A stretch of DNA of 12,116 nucleotides from Gemmataceae bacterium (GTDB lineage Bacteria; Planctomycetota; Planctomycetia; Gemmatales; Gemmataceae), in NCBI GenBank assembly GCA_020847555.1, contig JADLBT010000122.1:1-12116 (forward strand), in the 5' to 3' direction. This document shows positions 1 through 7,532 of the stretch, in pieces (the stretch's first letter is position 1; the number at the start of each line of letters is the position of its first letter). The translations under genes were made by a program, and so were the position numbers. The notes under the pieces are model-generated. The model ran no database searches, was not told the DNA's origin, and saw only the letters and a list, made by a program, of their open reading frames with translations.

Positions 1-1166
1 CGCACCTCCAGCTGGACCCTGGTTCCCGCCAGCACGGTGCCCAGCGCCAGGAACAGGTCGTCGCCCTCGTGGACCGGGGTGCCGTTGACGCTCAGGATGA
101 CGTGCCGCGGCTTCAGCCCGGCCAGATCGGCGGGCGAGCCGCGCGTCACGTACTCCAGCGCCACGCCCTCGGTCCGCTCCGCCCGCTGATCGACGCCGAC
201 GCCCAGGAACCCATACTCGACCTCCTCCCCGCGTCGGAGCACGTCGAGGATGCGCCGCGTCCCGTCGTCGAGGGGAATGGCGAACCCGCCCGGCGTCTCG
301 CCGCCGGCAATGGCCGCGGTTGCGGTACTGAGCCCGATGAGCCGGCCGTGCAGGTCGATGAGGGCGCCGCCGCTGCAACCGAGGTTGAGCCGGGCGTCGG
401 TCTGCAGCAGGGTGCCGTAATGGTGCAGAGTGCGGACCCGGTCCTCCTCGCGGGCACCGTCCGCGGTCCGGTCCGGCCCGGCCCGGCCGACGGGCGCGCG
501 GCGGCGCACGTTACTGATGATGCCCCACGACGCGCTCGGCCTGCCGTCTCGGAACCCGATCGCGAACGGGTTGGCGATCGATAGCACGAACTGGCCGCGC
601 CGCACCTGCCCGCCGTCGCCCAGCTTGACCGCCTTGAGAGTCAGCCGCCCGTCGAGGAGACGGAGTACCGCCAGGTCGCTGCGCGGGTCGGCGGCGTGGA
701 TGTCCGCGTAGCTCCCCTGGTGCTCGGGCAGCCGGACAAAGATTTTCACCGCTCCCTGGACGACGGGGTAGTTGGTCAGCACCAGGCCGCGCTCGTCGAT
801 GACGACACCGCTGCCGTAGGACTCGGGGACATGGCGCGGGTCGGCGAGGTCGAGCTTGCGGCGCAGGCTGGTGCGCTCGCGCTCGCCCAGGCCGCTGTAG
901 AGGGGGTGCCGTTCGAGGGCTTGCACGTCGAAGGCGCCGAGCTTGCCGGGGTTGTCGGACGCGGAGCCCTGGCTGTAGCGCTGGTAGGCGTCGCTGCGCG
1001 AGACGAGCACGCACGCGATCGACGGTTCCGCGTCCTCGATGGCCTTCTGCATCACCTCCTGCAGGGCCAGGGCGTGTTTGAGACTGACCCTGTCGTTGTC
1101 CTGAGCGGGCGCGGCAGCCGTCAGCACCAGGGCGATGAGGACACACGGCAACCCGACACGGTACAT
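1..1166 (-). CDS. HtrA/DegP-like S1C serine protease homologue with PDZ domain, catalytic His lost (partial)
   Basis: The frame is open from an ATG at 1166 to the left edge, so the C-terminus is missing (388 codons visible). Residues 1-21 look like a Sec signal peptide (hydrophobic stretch ending AAAPAQ), so the protein is probably exported. A trypsin-like domain spans about residues 110-310 and a PDZ domain starts near residue 321 (YGFLGVGVD). The catalytic Asp is present (Asp164 in DPRSDLAVLRL), as is the nucleophile Ser265 in GCSGGALIDL (usually GNSGG). The histidine motif, TNxHVV in the family, reads TNYPVV, so Pro134 sits where His is expected; the 30-residue spacing to Asp164 matches DegP His105-Asp135. 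The protein is therefore probably inactive as a protease and may be a binding or scaffold protein. GGAGG lies about 11 nt before the start. It follows recA on the same strand but is separated from it by a terminator. Confidence 0.85.
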   Translation of the reverse strand, partial: MYRVGLPCVLIALVLTAAAPAQDNDRVSLKHALALQEVMQKAIEDAEPSIACVLVSRSDAYQRYSQGSASDNPGKLGAFDVQALERHPLYSGLGERERTSLRRKLDLADPRHVPESYGSGVVIDERGLVLTNYPVVQGAVKIFVRLPEHQGSYADIHAADPRSDLAVLRLLDGRLTLKAVKLGDGGQVRRGQFVLSIANPFAIGFRDGRPSASWGIISNVRRRAPVGRAGPDRTADGAREEDRVRTLHHYGTLLQTDARLNLGCSGGALIDLHGRLIGLSTATAAIAGGETPGGFAIPLDDGTRRILDVLRRGEEVEYGFLGVGVDQRAERTEGVALEYVTRGSPADLAGLKPRHVILSVNGTPVHEGDDLFLALGTVLAGTRVQLEV

Positions 1167-1279
1167 GAGCCTGCCCCCCTCCAGGGTGGTGGTCGTCGAG
1201 CGGACCAGGGGTTGCGGAAATCCTGTGGACTCCTCCTGTTGTACCGTGCTCGCTGGCTCGTTTCCAGCGCCGACCCCGG

Positions 1280-1323
1280 AAAAAGCCGCGGGCCGGCGGC
1301 GCCCCCTGACGCCGCCGGCCCGC
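1280..1323 (-). terminator. Rho-independent terminator of recA
   Basis: A perfect 14-bp GC stem (1288-1301 paired with 1310-1323) has an 8-nt loop. Read on the minus strand it is followed, after about 3-7 nt, by five T residues (complement of A1280-1284). It lies 47 nt past the recA stop and before the HtrA-like gene, so recA probably forms a single-gene transcript. No T-run follows on the plus strand, so it acts in one direction. Confidence 0.75.
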
Positions 1324-1369
1324 CCTTGCCCTTCCTGCCGCCACGCTGCAAGTGGCACCAGGACCGCTA

Positions 1370-2473
1370 TCACTCCGACGTGCTCGCGGCCTGACGCCGA
1401 CCGCGCGGGGTCGGCGGTTCCGGTCGGGTCGGCGGTTCGGCCGTCTCGCCGTTCGTCTCGGGCGCCCCGGCGGCCTGCGGGACCAGGCCGCGCTTCTGCA
1501 GAACCTTCTGCGTCAACTCGTCCATGAGGGCCGGGTTCTCGCGCAGGTACGCCTTGGCGTTCTCCTGCCCCTGACCGAGGCGGATGTCCCCGTAGTTGAA
1601 GTACGACCCGCTCTTCTCGATCAGCTTGTCATCGACGCCAAGGATCAGCAGGTCGCCCTCACGGCTGATGCCGCGGTCGAACATGAGGTCGAACTCGGCC
1701 TGCTTGAACGGCGGCGCCACCTTGTTCTTGACCACCCGCACCCGGACGCGCGAGCCGATCTTCTCCTCCGCGTCCTTGACGTCGGTGACGCGCCGGATGT
1801 CCAGACGCACCGAGCTGTAGAACTTCAGCGCCAGGCCGCCGGACGTCGTCTCCGGATTGCCGAACATGACTCCGATCTTCTGCCGGATCTGGTTGATGAA
1901 GATCATGCACGTGCGCGTCTTCGAGATGGTTGGATTGAGCTTGCGCAGCGCCTGGCTCATGAGCCGCGCCTGCAGGCCGACGTGCGAATCGCCGATCTCG
2001 CCGTCCACCTCGGCTCGCGGCACCAGGGCCGCCACCGAGTCGATGACGATGATGTCCACCGCGTTCGACTTGACCAGCATCTCGGCGATCTGCAGCGCCT
2101 CCTCGGCGGTGGACGGCTGGCTGACGAGGAGTCCCTCCAGATCCACGCCGAGGCGCTTGGCCCAGCTCGGGTCAAGGGCGTGCTCGGCGTCGCTGAACGC
2201 GGCCACGCCCCCCTGGCGCTGGGCGTTGGCCAGCGCGTGCAGGGCGACGGTCGTCTTGCCGCTGGACTCCGGACCGAAGATCTCGATGATGCGCCCGCGC
2301 GGCAGGCCGCGGCCGCCGAGGGCGATGTCGAGGCTCAGCGCCCCGGTCGAGATGCCCTGCACGTCGGCGTCGGCCGCGCTCTCGCCCAGGCGCATGATGG
2401 CGCCCTTGCTGAACGTCTTCTCGATCTGTTGCAGGACGTTCTTCAGTTCCCGTTCGCGTGCCTGGTCCGCCAT
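1370..2473 (-). CDS. recA: Recombinase RecA
   Basis: RecA forms ATP-dependent filaments on single-stranded DNA, catalyses strand exchange and acts as co-protease for LexA-type repressors. The 367-aa product is full length. Visible are Walker A GPESSGKT (67-74), the catalytic Glu97 in DAEHALDP, Walker [11 protein letters not shown] (141-150), loop L1 EIGDSHVG (159-166) and loop L2 from [12 protein letters not shown] to TTSGG (194-213). The start is fixed by AGGAGGG three bases upstream and by the usual RecA N-terminus (lysine-rich helix, then [10 protein letters not shown]). Ser94 is odd: the family has Ile or Val just before DAEHALDP. The C-terminal tail (about 335-367) is rich in Pro, Thr and Arg rather than strongly acidic as in E. 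coli, where that tail restrains DNA binding. I see no LexA box I trust upstream. A strong terminator follows. Confidence 0.98.
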   Translation of the reverse strand: MADQARERELKNVLQQIEKTFSKGAIMRLGESAADADVQGISTGALSLDIALGGRGLPRGRIIEIFGPESSGKTTVALHALANAQRQGGVAAFSDAEHALDPSWAKRLGVDLEGLLVSQPSTAEEALQIAEMLVKSNAVDIIVIDSVAALVPRAEVDGEIGDSHVGLQARLMSQALRKLNPTISKTRTCMIFINQIRQKIGVMFGNPETTSGGLALKFYSSVRLDIRRVTDVKDAEEKIGSRVRVRVVKNKVAPPFKQAEFDLMFDRGISREGDLLILGVDDKLIEKSGSYFNYGDIRLGQGQENAKAYLRENPALMDELTQKVLQKRGLVPQAAGAPETNGETAEPPTRPEPPTPRGRRQAASTSE

Positions 2474-2634
2474 GGTCCCTCCTGTCGGGTGAAAGGTGGT
2501 GTTCGGGTGAGGGCTCGCTCCCCGCCGGGCGGTTGGAGCCCGCGAGTCGGCGCCTCGTTGTTTCCTGGGGTGCGGCGTGAAGAAGGTTTCCAGCGTAACG
2601 TGTTTCCGGAGCCAGCACCAACTGTACGTTTGTC

Positions 2635-2662
2635 AGGATACCGCAGAATCGCGGACTCACAA
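2635..2662 (-). promoter_or_regulatory. Candidate sigma70-type promoter of recA
   Basis: On the minus strand TTGTGA (2662-2657) and TATCCT (2640-2635) are separated by 16 bp, and each matches 4 of 6 consensus bases. It would give a leader of about 155 nt before the recA ATG. Weak matches of this kind are common by chance, so this is only a candidate. Confidence 0.25.
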
Positions 2663-2712
2663 GGTCAGCAGACCGGGAAAGTGTGGCCCGCGCCTGCCCT
2701 GCGAGGGAAGAA

Positions 2713-2826
2713 GGGAGTGAAGAGTGAAGGACAGAAAGCCCACGGGGCGCGTCCCGTGCGTAAAGCGATGGAGACTTGGCCCACGGGGCGTGACCCGTGG
2801 GCTTTATCTCCTCACTGCCCACTCCC
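2713..2826. repeat. Palindromic repeat element (two hairpin units inside an imperfect inverted repeat)
   Basis: The recA-glpD spacer (2474-2861) holds a compact repeat structure. Two 21-nt units starting GCCCACGGGGCG (2738-2758 and 2779-2799) agree at about 18 positions, lie in the same orientation 41 bp apart, and each can fold. The second is a perfect 9-bp stem (2779-2787 with 2794-2802, loop 6) followed by TTTAT; the first keeps a 6-bp core (2741-2746 with 2753-2758). They are flanked by imperfect inverted ends, 2713-2730 and 2810-2826 (about 14 of 17 matching, one gap), made of heptamer-like words such as AGAGTGA and ACTCCCC. The layout resembles REP/BIME or MITE-like elements. It could also end the glpD transcript. 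No protein-coding gene is convincing here. Confidence 0.6.
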
Positions 2827-2861
2827 CACTCCCCGGGCAGGGAGAGGTTCAACCCCCACCT

Positions 2862-4382
2862 TCACCCAGGACTCTCCACCCGCTCGAACGCGGCTCGGAG
2901 CAACTCCGGGTGGAACAGCCCGAGCCGGGTGCGCCGGAGGAGGTAATCGTCGGGGCGGACGGCCATCTCCGCGTCGCGCTGGTACGCGAACTCCGCCTGC
3001 ACGTCCGGCTCGCCGGCCACCACCGGCCGCGCGAGGCGCGGATACCGCTCCACGTAGCCGGCCACGTCCGCCGCGCGCCGACCGTAGCGCCCGATGAGGT
3101 GCCGCGCCGCCTCGACCGACAACCCGTAGCGCGTGCGCAGAGCCTCGGCCGCCTGGGGCGCGAATTCCGCCCACGGCTCCGGCGGCGTCCCGTCGAGGGG
3201 GAGTTCCGCCGTCCGACTGCGGTGCCGCACGCCCAGCCGTCGGGCGATCACGTCGGTGAGGGTTTCCGCCATCGCCCGGTAGGTGGTGTACTTCCCGCCC
3301 GCCACCGACAGCAGGCCGGAGCGCCCCTCGAACAGCCGGAACTCGCGCGACCGGGCTGACGGCTCCCCCGGCCGCTGCCGGATCAGCGGCCGTAGTCCGG
3401 CGAAGCTGCCCAGCACGTCCCCCTCGCTCACCGGCGGCCCGAGGTAGTGGTTGTGCGCCTCGATCAGGTACGCGACCTCCTCGGGCCGGACGGTGAGGTC
3501 GTCCGGCCCTTCCGGGGTGACGGTGTCGGTGGTCCCGATCAGCGTCTTGCCCAGCCACGGGATGACGAACAGGATCCGCCCGTCGCGCGGGTGCAGCAGC
3601 AGGAGGGCGGCGCTCTGCCCGCGGCCCGGGACGAGGATGTGAACCCCCTTTGTCGGCTGCAGGTGCGGCACACCGTCCTCGCCCGCGAGGGCACACACCT
3701 CGTCCACCCACGGCCCGGTCGCGTTCAGCACCTGGCGGGCGTGGATCGTGACCTCGGCGCCGGCCACGCGATCGACCGCCGTCACGCTGGTGAAACCCCC
3801 GCCCTGGCGCTCGAAGTGGACCGCCTGCACGTAGTTGGCGGCGTGGGCGCCGCGGAGGGCGGCCGTCTGCAGAACCTCGATGCAGAGGCGGGCGTCGTCC
3901 ATCTGGGCGTCGAAGAACTCGGCCCCGCCGCGCAGGCCATCGGCGCGCAGGCCGGGGAGGTCCGCGAGCAGGCGGCGCGCGGCGACGGGGCGGCTGCGTC
4001 GGATGTTGCCCCGGCCGGCGAGGAGATCGTACAGGGTCAGACCGGCGCGCCACTGCCAGGGGGCCAGGCGGACACCGGCGTAGAACGGCAGGACGAAGCG
4101 GAGCGGCCGGACCAGGTGCGGGGCGTTACGCAGCAACAGGGTTCGCTCGTGCAGCGCCTCATAGACCAGCGGGAACGCGCCGTGTTCGAGGTAGCGCAGG
4201 CCGCCGTGGACGAGCTTGGACGAGACGCTGCTGGTGCCGCCGGCGAAGTCGCCCTTGTCGATCAGGGCGACGCGCAATCCGCGTGTGACGGCGTCGAGCG
4301 CCACGCCGGCGCCGGTGATCCCGCCGCCCAGGATGAGCAGGTCGAACGTCCCGTCCGCCAGCGCGTCGAGATCCCGTTGCAT
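2862..4382 (-). CDS. glpD: Aerobic glycerol-3-phosphate dehydrogenase (FAD, quinone-linked)
   Basis: GlpD oxidises sn-glycerol 3-phosphate to dihydroxyacetone phosphate with FAD and passes electrons to membrane quinones, linking glycerol and lipid breakdown to respiration. The 506-aa product matches the usual length (E. coli 501). An N-terminal Rossmann FAD-binding motif GGGITGAG lies at 19-26, followed by the family block from GTSS to GGLRYLE (49-66). NATGPWVDEV, LIGTTDT and GGKYTTYRAM mark the remaining substrate and FAD domain, and a C-terminal DAO_C-type region follows to RRTRLGLF near the end. The ATG at 4382 is chosen because FAD-motif proteins begin close to the GGG motif and GGAGG lies 12 nt upstream; the frame is open further, to an ATG at 4592, but that extension is low-complexity and would overlap the divergent gene. 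It is divergent from the Gfo/Idh gene across 157 bp. No glpF or glpK is adjacent. Confidence 0.95.
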   Translation of the reverse strand: MQRDLDALADGTFDLLILGGGITGAGVALDAVTRGLRVALIDKGDFAGGTSSVSSKLVHGGLRYLEHGAFPLVYEALHERTLLLRNAPHLVRPLRFVLPFYAGVRLAPWQWRAGLTLYDLLAGRGNIRRSRPVAARRLLADLPGLRADGLRGGAEFFDAQMDDARLCIEVLQTAALRGAHAANYVQAVHFERQGGGFTSVTAVDRVAGAEVTIHARQVLNATGPWVDEVCALAGEDGVPHLQPTKGVHILVPGRGQSAALLLLHPRDGRILFVIPWLGKTLIGTTDTVTPEGPDDLTVRPEEVAYLIEAHNHYLGPPVSEGDVLGSFAGLRPLIRQRPGEPSARSREFRLFEGRSGLLSVAGGKYTTYRAMAETLTDVIARRLGVRHRSRTAELPLDGTPPEPWAEFAPQAAEALRTRYGLSVEAARHLIGRYGRRAADVAGYVERYPRLARPVVAGEPDVQAEFAYQRDAEMAVRPDDYLLRRTRLGLFHPELLRAAFERVESPG

Positions 4383-4466
4383 CGCGTCGGACCGCCTCCG
4401 TGAAGGTCTGTCCCCTGTCCTGTCCCTCCTCTCAGTGTACAGTAGAGAACAGCGAACAAGCAGTCG

Positions 4467-4483
4467 GCCGGCGCCACGCCGGC
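4467..4483. other. Short palindrome in the divergent glpD / Gfo-Idh spacer
   Basis: GCCGGCG (4467-4473) and CGCCGGC (4477-4483) form a perfect 7-bp inverted repeat with a 3-nt loop in the 157-bp divergent spacer. It could be an operator or an mRNA leader hairpin, but GC-rich palindromes arise easily at this base composition. I see no -10/-35 pair here that I trust on either strand. Confidence 0.3.
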
Positions 4484-4539
4484 AAGGATGCAGCACCGCA
4501 GGCGGCCGCCCCCCACCAGGGACGAAGGACAGGGAAGTG

Positions 4540-5445
4540 ATGCCGGAGCCACTTCGAGTAGGCGTCATCGGGCTGGGGCGGCGCTGGCGCATGTCCTACC
4601 GCCCGGCCCTGCACGCGCTGCGGGACCGATTTCACATCGCCGCCGTCTGCGACCCGGCTCACGACCGGGCTGCAAGGGTGGCGCAACGCCTGTCGTGTGT
4701 CGCCTGTGCCGGCCCCACCGACCTGCTCGAGCGCCCGGACGTCGAGGCTCTGCTGTTGCTCGATCCACCGTGGTACGGGCTGTGGCCCGTCGGTGTCGCC
4801 CACGGCCTCGGCAAACCTGTCCTCTTCTGCCCCACCACGATCCACGTCGCCGCGGACTCCGCGACCCTGCTTCGACTCGCCCAGAACGGAGGCGCGCCGG
4901 TCGTGCCTGCGCTGGAACTCCGTCACGCACCGCTCACGACCCGCCTGCGCGAGTTGCTCCGCGATCGGCTCGGCCCTGCCTGCCGGGCGATCTCGACCTG
5001 GGCGGTACAAGGCTCTGCCGCCAGTTGCGCGGCAGCGGGTTCTCCCGACCTGATCGACCTGCTCGACTGGTGGGCCGTCCTGTTCGACGCCGAGCCGCGG
5101 CGGGTCGAGCGGCTGGCGGTTGCCGGGCTGACCACGCTCCTGGTCGATTTCGGCGGCGGCCGCGCGGCCCAGGTCACACACCATCAGACACGCGGCTGCC
5201 CCACCCCGCCCCGGCACGAGATCGTCACCCCGCGCGGCACCGCCCTCGTCCGTCCGCCCCGCACCCTCGCCTGGACGGAGGCAGGCGCCCGGCACGTTCA
5301 ACGCCTCGCCGGGAAGCACGGCGCGCCCGCCCGGGCGGTGCTGGAGCGGTTCCACCAGGCGGCCACCCAGGGGGAGTATCCCGGCCGCGATCTGCAGGTC
5401 GTGCAGCGCCTGCTCGCGCACCTGGACGTCCCGCCAGCGGGTTGA
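4540..5445 (+). CDS. Gfo/Idh/MocA family protein, atypical (no EKP motif)
   Basis: The 301-aa product has the N-terminal nucleotide-binding fold of the Gfo/Idh/MocA family: RVGVIGLGRRW (6-16), an acidic residue ending strand 2 (AAVCDP), and later ALLLLDPPWYG. Members normally are NAD(P)-dependent sugar or inositol dehydrogenases. Two features argue against ordinary catalysis. The third glycine of the dinucleotide motif is Trp16, and the segment where GKHVLCEKP is expected reads GKPVLFCPT (91-99), so the catalytic lysine of EKP is absent. At 301 aa it is also short for the family (usually 330-400). The function may be non-enzymatic or use different chemistry; the substrate is unknown. The ATG at 4540 follows AGGGA (4531-4535) and directly precedes the Rossmann strand. 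It is transcribed away from glpD and is followed after 110 bp by the FHA regulator. Confidence 0.75.
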   Translation: MPEPLRVGVIGLGRRWRMSYRPALHALRDRFHIAAVCDPAHDRAARVAQRLSCVACAGPTDLLERPDVEALLLLDPPWYGLWPVGVAHGLGKPVLFCPTTIHVAADSATLLRLAQNGGAPVVPALELRHAPLTTRLRELLRDRLGPACRAISTWAVQGSAASCAAAGSPDLIDLLDWWAVLFDAEPRRVERLAVAGLTTLLVDFGGGRAAQVTHHQTRGCPTPPRHEIVTPRGTALVRPPRTLAWTEAGARHVQRLAGKHGAPARAVLERFHQAATQGEYPGRDLQVVQRLLAHLDVPPAG

Positions 5446-5555
5446 ACGGTCAGCATCATGTCCGCACATTTCCGAAAAGGTTCTGGACTTTTTTGCTGCT
5501 CGTGGGGTAACGTACCTGGGGGGAACAACGAGGTCCGCCCAGAGAGTCCGCTGGC

Positions 5556-7433
5556 ATGCACGCACGTTTGGTGATCTTGCGGGGGGAAGCAACGCCTCTC
5601 GCCATCGAGTTGGAACCGGACTGCCCCATCACGCTCGGCCGCAGCCGCGACAACACCGTCATTCTGCACGACGAACACGCCTCGCGCCACCACGCCAGGA
5701 TCTACCACAACAACGGGACGTGGCTCATCCGCGACTGCGGGACGCGCAACGGCACCCGCGTGGACTCCGCGCGCATCCTGACCGAGGCGGCCCTGCGTGA
5801 CGGCTACCTGATCGACATCGCCGACATGCGTCTGCGCTTCGAGATCCGCAACCCCGACTGCGCGCCCGACCGGCCGCTGCCCGCCCTGCTGGAACATGGA
5901 ACTCCTCTCCCGCCGAACCGGACCCTTGCCGAGGCGGGTCACAACGGGCCGAACGGGCTCCCCGACTCCGGCCACACCACCCTGCTCGCCGACGAACTGG
6001 CCGCCCTCCACGAGTTCATGACGACCGCCGTGAAGGAGACCGACGCGGGCGAGGTGATCCGCCGCGCCCTGTTCGTCGTCGCCAAGCACACCCGCGCGAC
6101 CGTCGCCGGGTTCCTCTGCCTGGACGAGGAGGAACCGCTGCCGAAACTGGTCTACCCGCAGAAGGCGAAGGTCGATTTCGCCCTCAGCCGCCAGCTGACC
6201 CAGCGGGTCCAGGAGAGTGGCTGCGGCGTCTGGCTCAAGGCCGGCGTCGCCGACCTGGAGGAAAGCGACAGCCTGATGCCGTTCCTCGACGCCGTCTGCG
6301 TCCCGCTGATGGCCGACGAGACCCCGCTCGGGGCGCTCCACATGTACTGCTCGGGCCGGTACTTCAGCGAGCGCCAGTTCCGGTTCTGCGAGGTGCTGGC
6401 CGGGTACGCGGCCAACAGCCTGGCCCGGCTCCGGCTGTGCCGCAGCCTGCAGGCCGAGAACGAGCGCCTCCGCGCCCGCGTCCCGGCGTCGGACCAGATC
6501 GTCGGCACCAGCGCCGCCATCCAGCAGCTGCACCAGCTCATCAGCCGGGCCGCCCCGTGCCGCTCGACGGTCCTCGTCCAGGGGGAGACCGGGGCCGGCA
6601 AGGATCTGGTCGCGCTGGCAGTCCACCGCCAGAGCCCGCGCCGCAACGGCCCGCTCGTCGTCGCCAACTGCAGCGCCATCGCCCCGACCCTGCTGGAGGC
6701 CGAGTTGTTCGGCCACACCAAGGGATCGTTCAGCGGCGCTATCGCCGACCGCCCCGGCCTGTTCGAGCAGGCGGACGACGGCACCCTGTTCCTGGACGAG
6801 ATCGGCGACATGACCGCCGACTGCCAGGCGAAGGTGCTGCGCGTCCTGGACGGCAAGGGCTTCCGCCGCGTCGGCGGGACGGAGGAGCTGACGAGCAACG
6901 TCCGGCTCATCGCCGCCACCCACAAGGATCTGGCGAAGGAAGTGCGGGCCGGGCGGTTCCGGCAGGATCTTTACTATCGGCTCTGCGTGCTGGTCGTTCA
7001 CGTCCCGCCGCTGCGCGAGCACCGCGAGGACATCCCGGCCCTGGTCGAACACTTCCTCGACCGCTTCGCCCCGGAGTGCGGTCAGCGCAAGAAGGTGTCC
7101 GAGGCGGCCCTGCGGCGGCTGGTCGAGTACTCCTGGCCGGGGAACGTGCGGGAACTCCGGACCGTGATGGAGAACGCCATCATGATGTCCGACGGCAACG
7201 CGATCGAGGTCCACGACCTGCGGTTGCACGACGAGCCGGTTTCGGGCGCCGACCTGCCGTTGAGCCTGAACCTGGAGCACGTCGAGGCGTGGGCGATCAA
7301 GCAGGCGCTGACCAGAACCCGAGGCAATGTCAGTCGCGCCGCCCGCATCCTGGGCGTGGCGCGCGAGACACTCGCGACCAAGCTCAAGAAGTACGGCATC
7401 AACCGCGACGACTGCGTGGACGGGTCCGAGTGA
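5556..7433 (+). CDS. FHA-GAF-AAA+ sigma54-type transcriptional activator
   Basis: A 625-aa regulator. The N-terminal FHA domain (about 4-95) has GRS (28-30), SRHHA (43-47) and TRNG (63-66), the residues that read phosphothreonine. A GAF-type sensor domain follows (about 150-295) and then a short coiled linker (297-308). The AAA+ domain spans about 312-545: Walker A GETGAGKD (343-350), Walker B LFLDEIGD (411-418), VPPLREHREDI and WPGNVREL (527-534). A Fis-type helix-turn-helix closes it (RGNVSRAARILG to TKLKKYGI, 589-615). The sigma54-contact loop GAFTGA is here GSFSGA (390-395), a conservative variant. The input is probably a phosphorylated partner from a Ser/Thr kinase, giving ATP-driven opening of sigma54 promoters; targets are unknown. 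No -24/-12 site lies before fumC, so control of its neighbour is not supported. The ATG at 5556 directly precedes the first FHA strand. Confidence 0.92.
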   Translation: MHARLVILRGEATPLAIELEPDCPITLGRSRDNTVILHDEHASRHHARIYHNNGTWLIRDCGTRNGTRVDSARILTEAALRDGYLIDIADMRLRFEIRNPDCAPDRPLPALLEHGTPLPPNRTLAEAGHNGPNGLPDSGHTTLLADELAALHEFMTTAVKETDAGEVIRRALFVVAKHTRATVAGFLCLDEEEPLPKLVYPQKAKVDFALSRQLTQRVQESGCGVWLKAGVADLEESDSLMPFLDAVCVPLMADETPLGALHMYCSGRYFSERQFRFCEVLAGYAANSLARLRLCRSLQAENERLRARVPASDQIVGTSAAIQQLHQLISRAAPCRSTVLVQGETGAGKDLVALAVHRQSPRRNGPLVVANCSAIAPTLLEAELFGHTKGSFSGAIADRPGLFEQADDGTLFLDEIGDMTADCQAKVLRVLDGKGFRRVGGTEELTSNVRLIAATHKDLAKEVRAGRFRQDLYYRLCVLVVHVPPLREHREDIPALVEHFLDRFAPECGQRKKVSEAALRRLVEYSWPGNVRELRTVMENAIMMSDGNAIEVHDLRLHDEPVSGADLPLSLNLEHVEAWAIKQALTRTRGNVSRAARILGVARETLATKLKKYGINRDDCVDGSE

Positions 7434-7532
7434 CACTCATCCCGGACTGAGTACCAGCTGCGACGAGCCACAAAGAACGTATTGCCGCTGGGTGCCGCGC
7501 TGCCCTCAGGCGGCGCCTGGCAGGATCCGCCG

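Noticed and set aside
511..1344. Long minus-strand frame overlapping the HtrA-like gene
   Set aside because: It is an Arg/Ala/Pro-rich out-of-frame shadow; the overlapping frame from 1166 carries the protease and PDZ motifs and a signal peptide.
2620..2640. LexA/SOS box upstream of recA
   Set aside because: Words such as ACGTACAGT resemble parts of SOS boxes, but neither the CTGT-N8-ACAG nor the CGAAC-N4-GTTCG pattern is present.
2705..2840. CRISPR-like array in the recA-glpD spacer
   Set aside because: Only two short repeat units occur, the intervening sequence is not spacer-sized and there are no cas genes; the units are palindromic REP-like.
2724..2861. Small plus-strand gene starting at 2724 in the recA-glpD spacer
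   Set aside because: The frame is made by translating the palindromic repeats and continues antisense to glpD; no ribosome site or domain is seen.
4216..4539. N-terminal extension of the Gfo/Idh gene to an ATG at 4216
   Set aside because: It would overlap glpD antisense by more than 160 bp; the ATG at 4540 has a ribosome site and lies directly before the Rossmann fold.
4383..4592. N-terminal extension of GlpD to an ATG at 4592
   Set aside because: The extension is low-complexity, would push the FAD motif 70 residues inward and overlaps the start of the divergent Gfo/Idh gene; the ATG at 4382 fits the family.
5483..5498. Sigma54-like -24/-12 box (TGGAC...TTGCT) before the FHA regulator
   Set aside because: The GG and GC elements are 8 bp apart; the sigma54 consensus needs 10, and this spacing is strict.
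5298..7436. Very long open frame on the minus strand opposite the FHA regulator
   Set aside because: High GC depletes stop codons on the opposite strand. The plus-strand frame has clear FHA, GAF, AAA+ and HTH motifs, while the antisense translation matches nothing I recognise. The same holds for long open frames antisense to recA, glpD and fumC.
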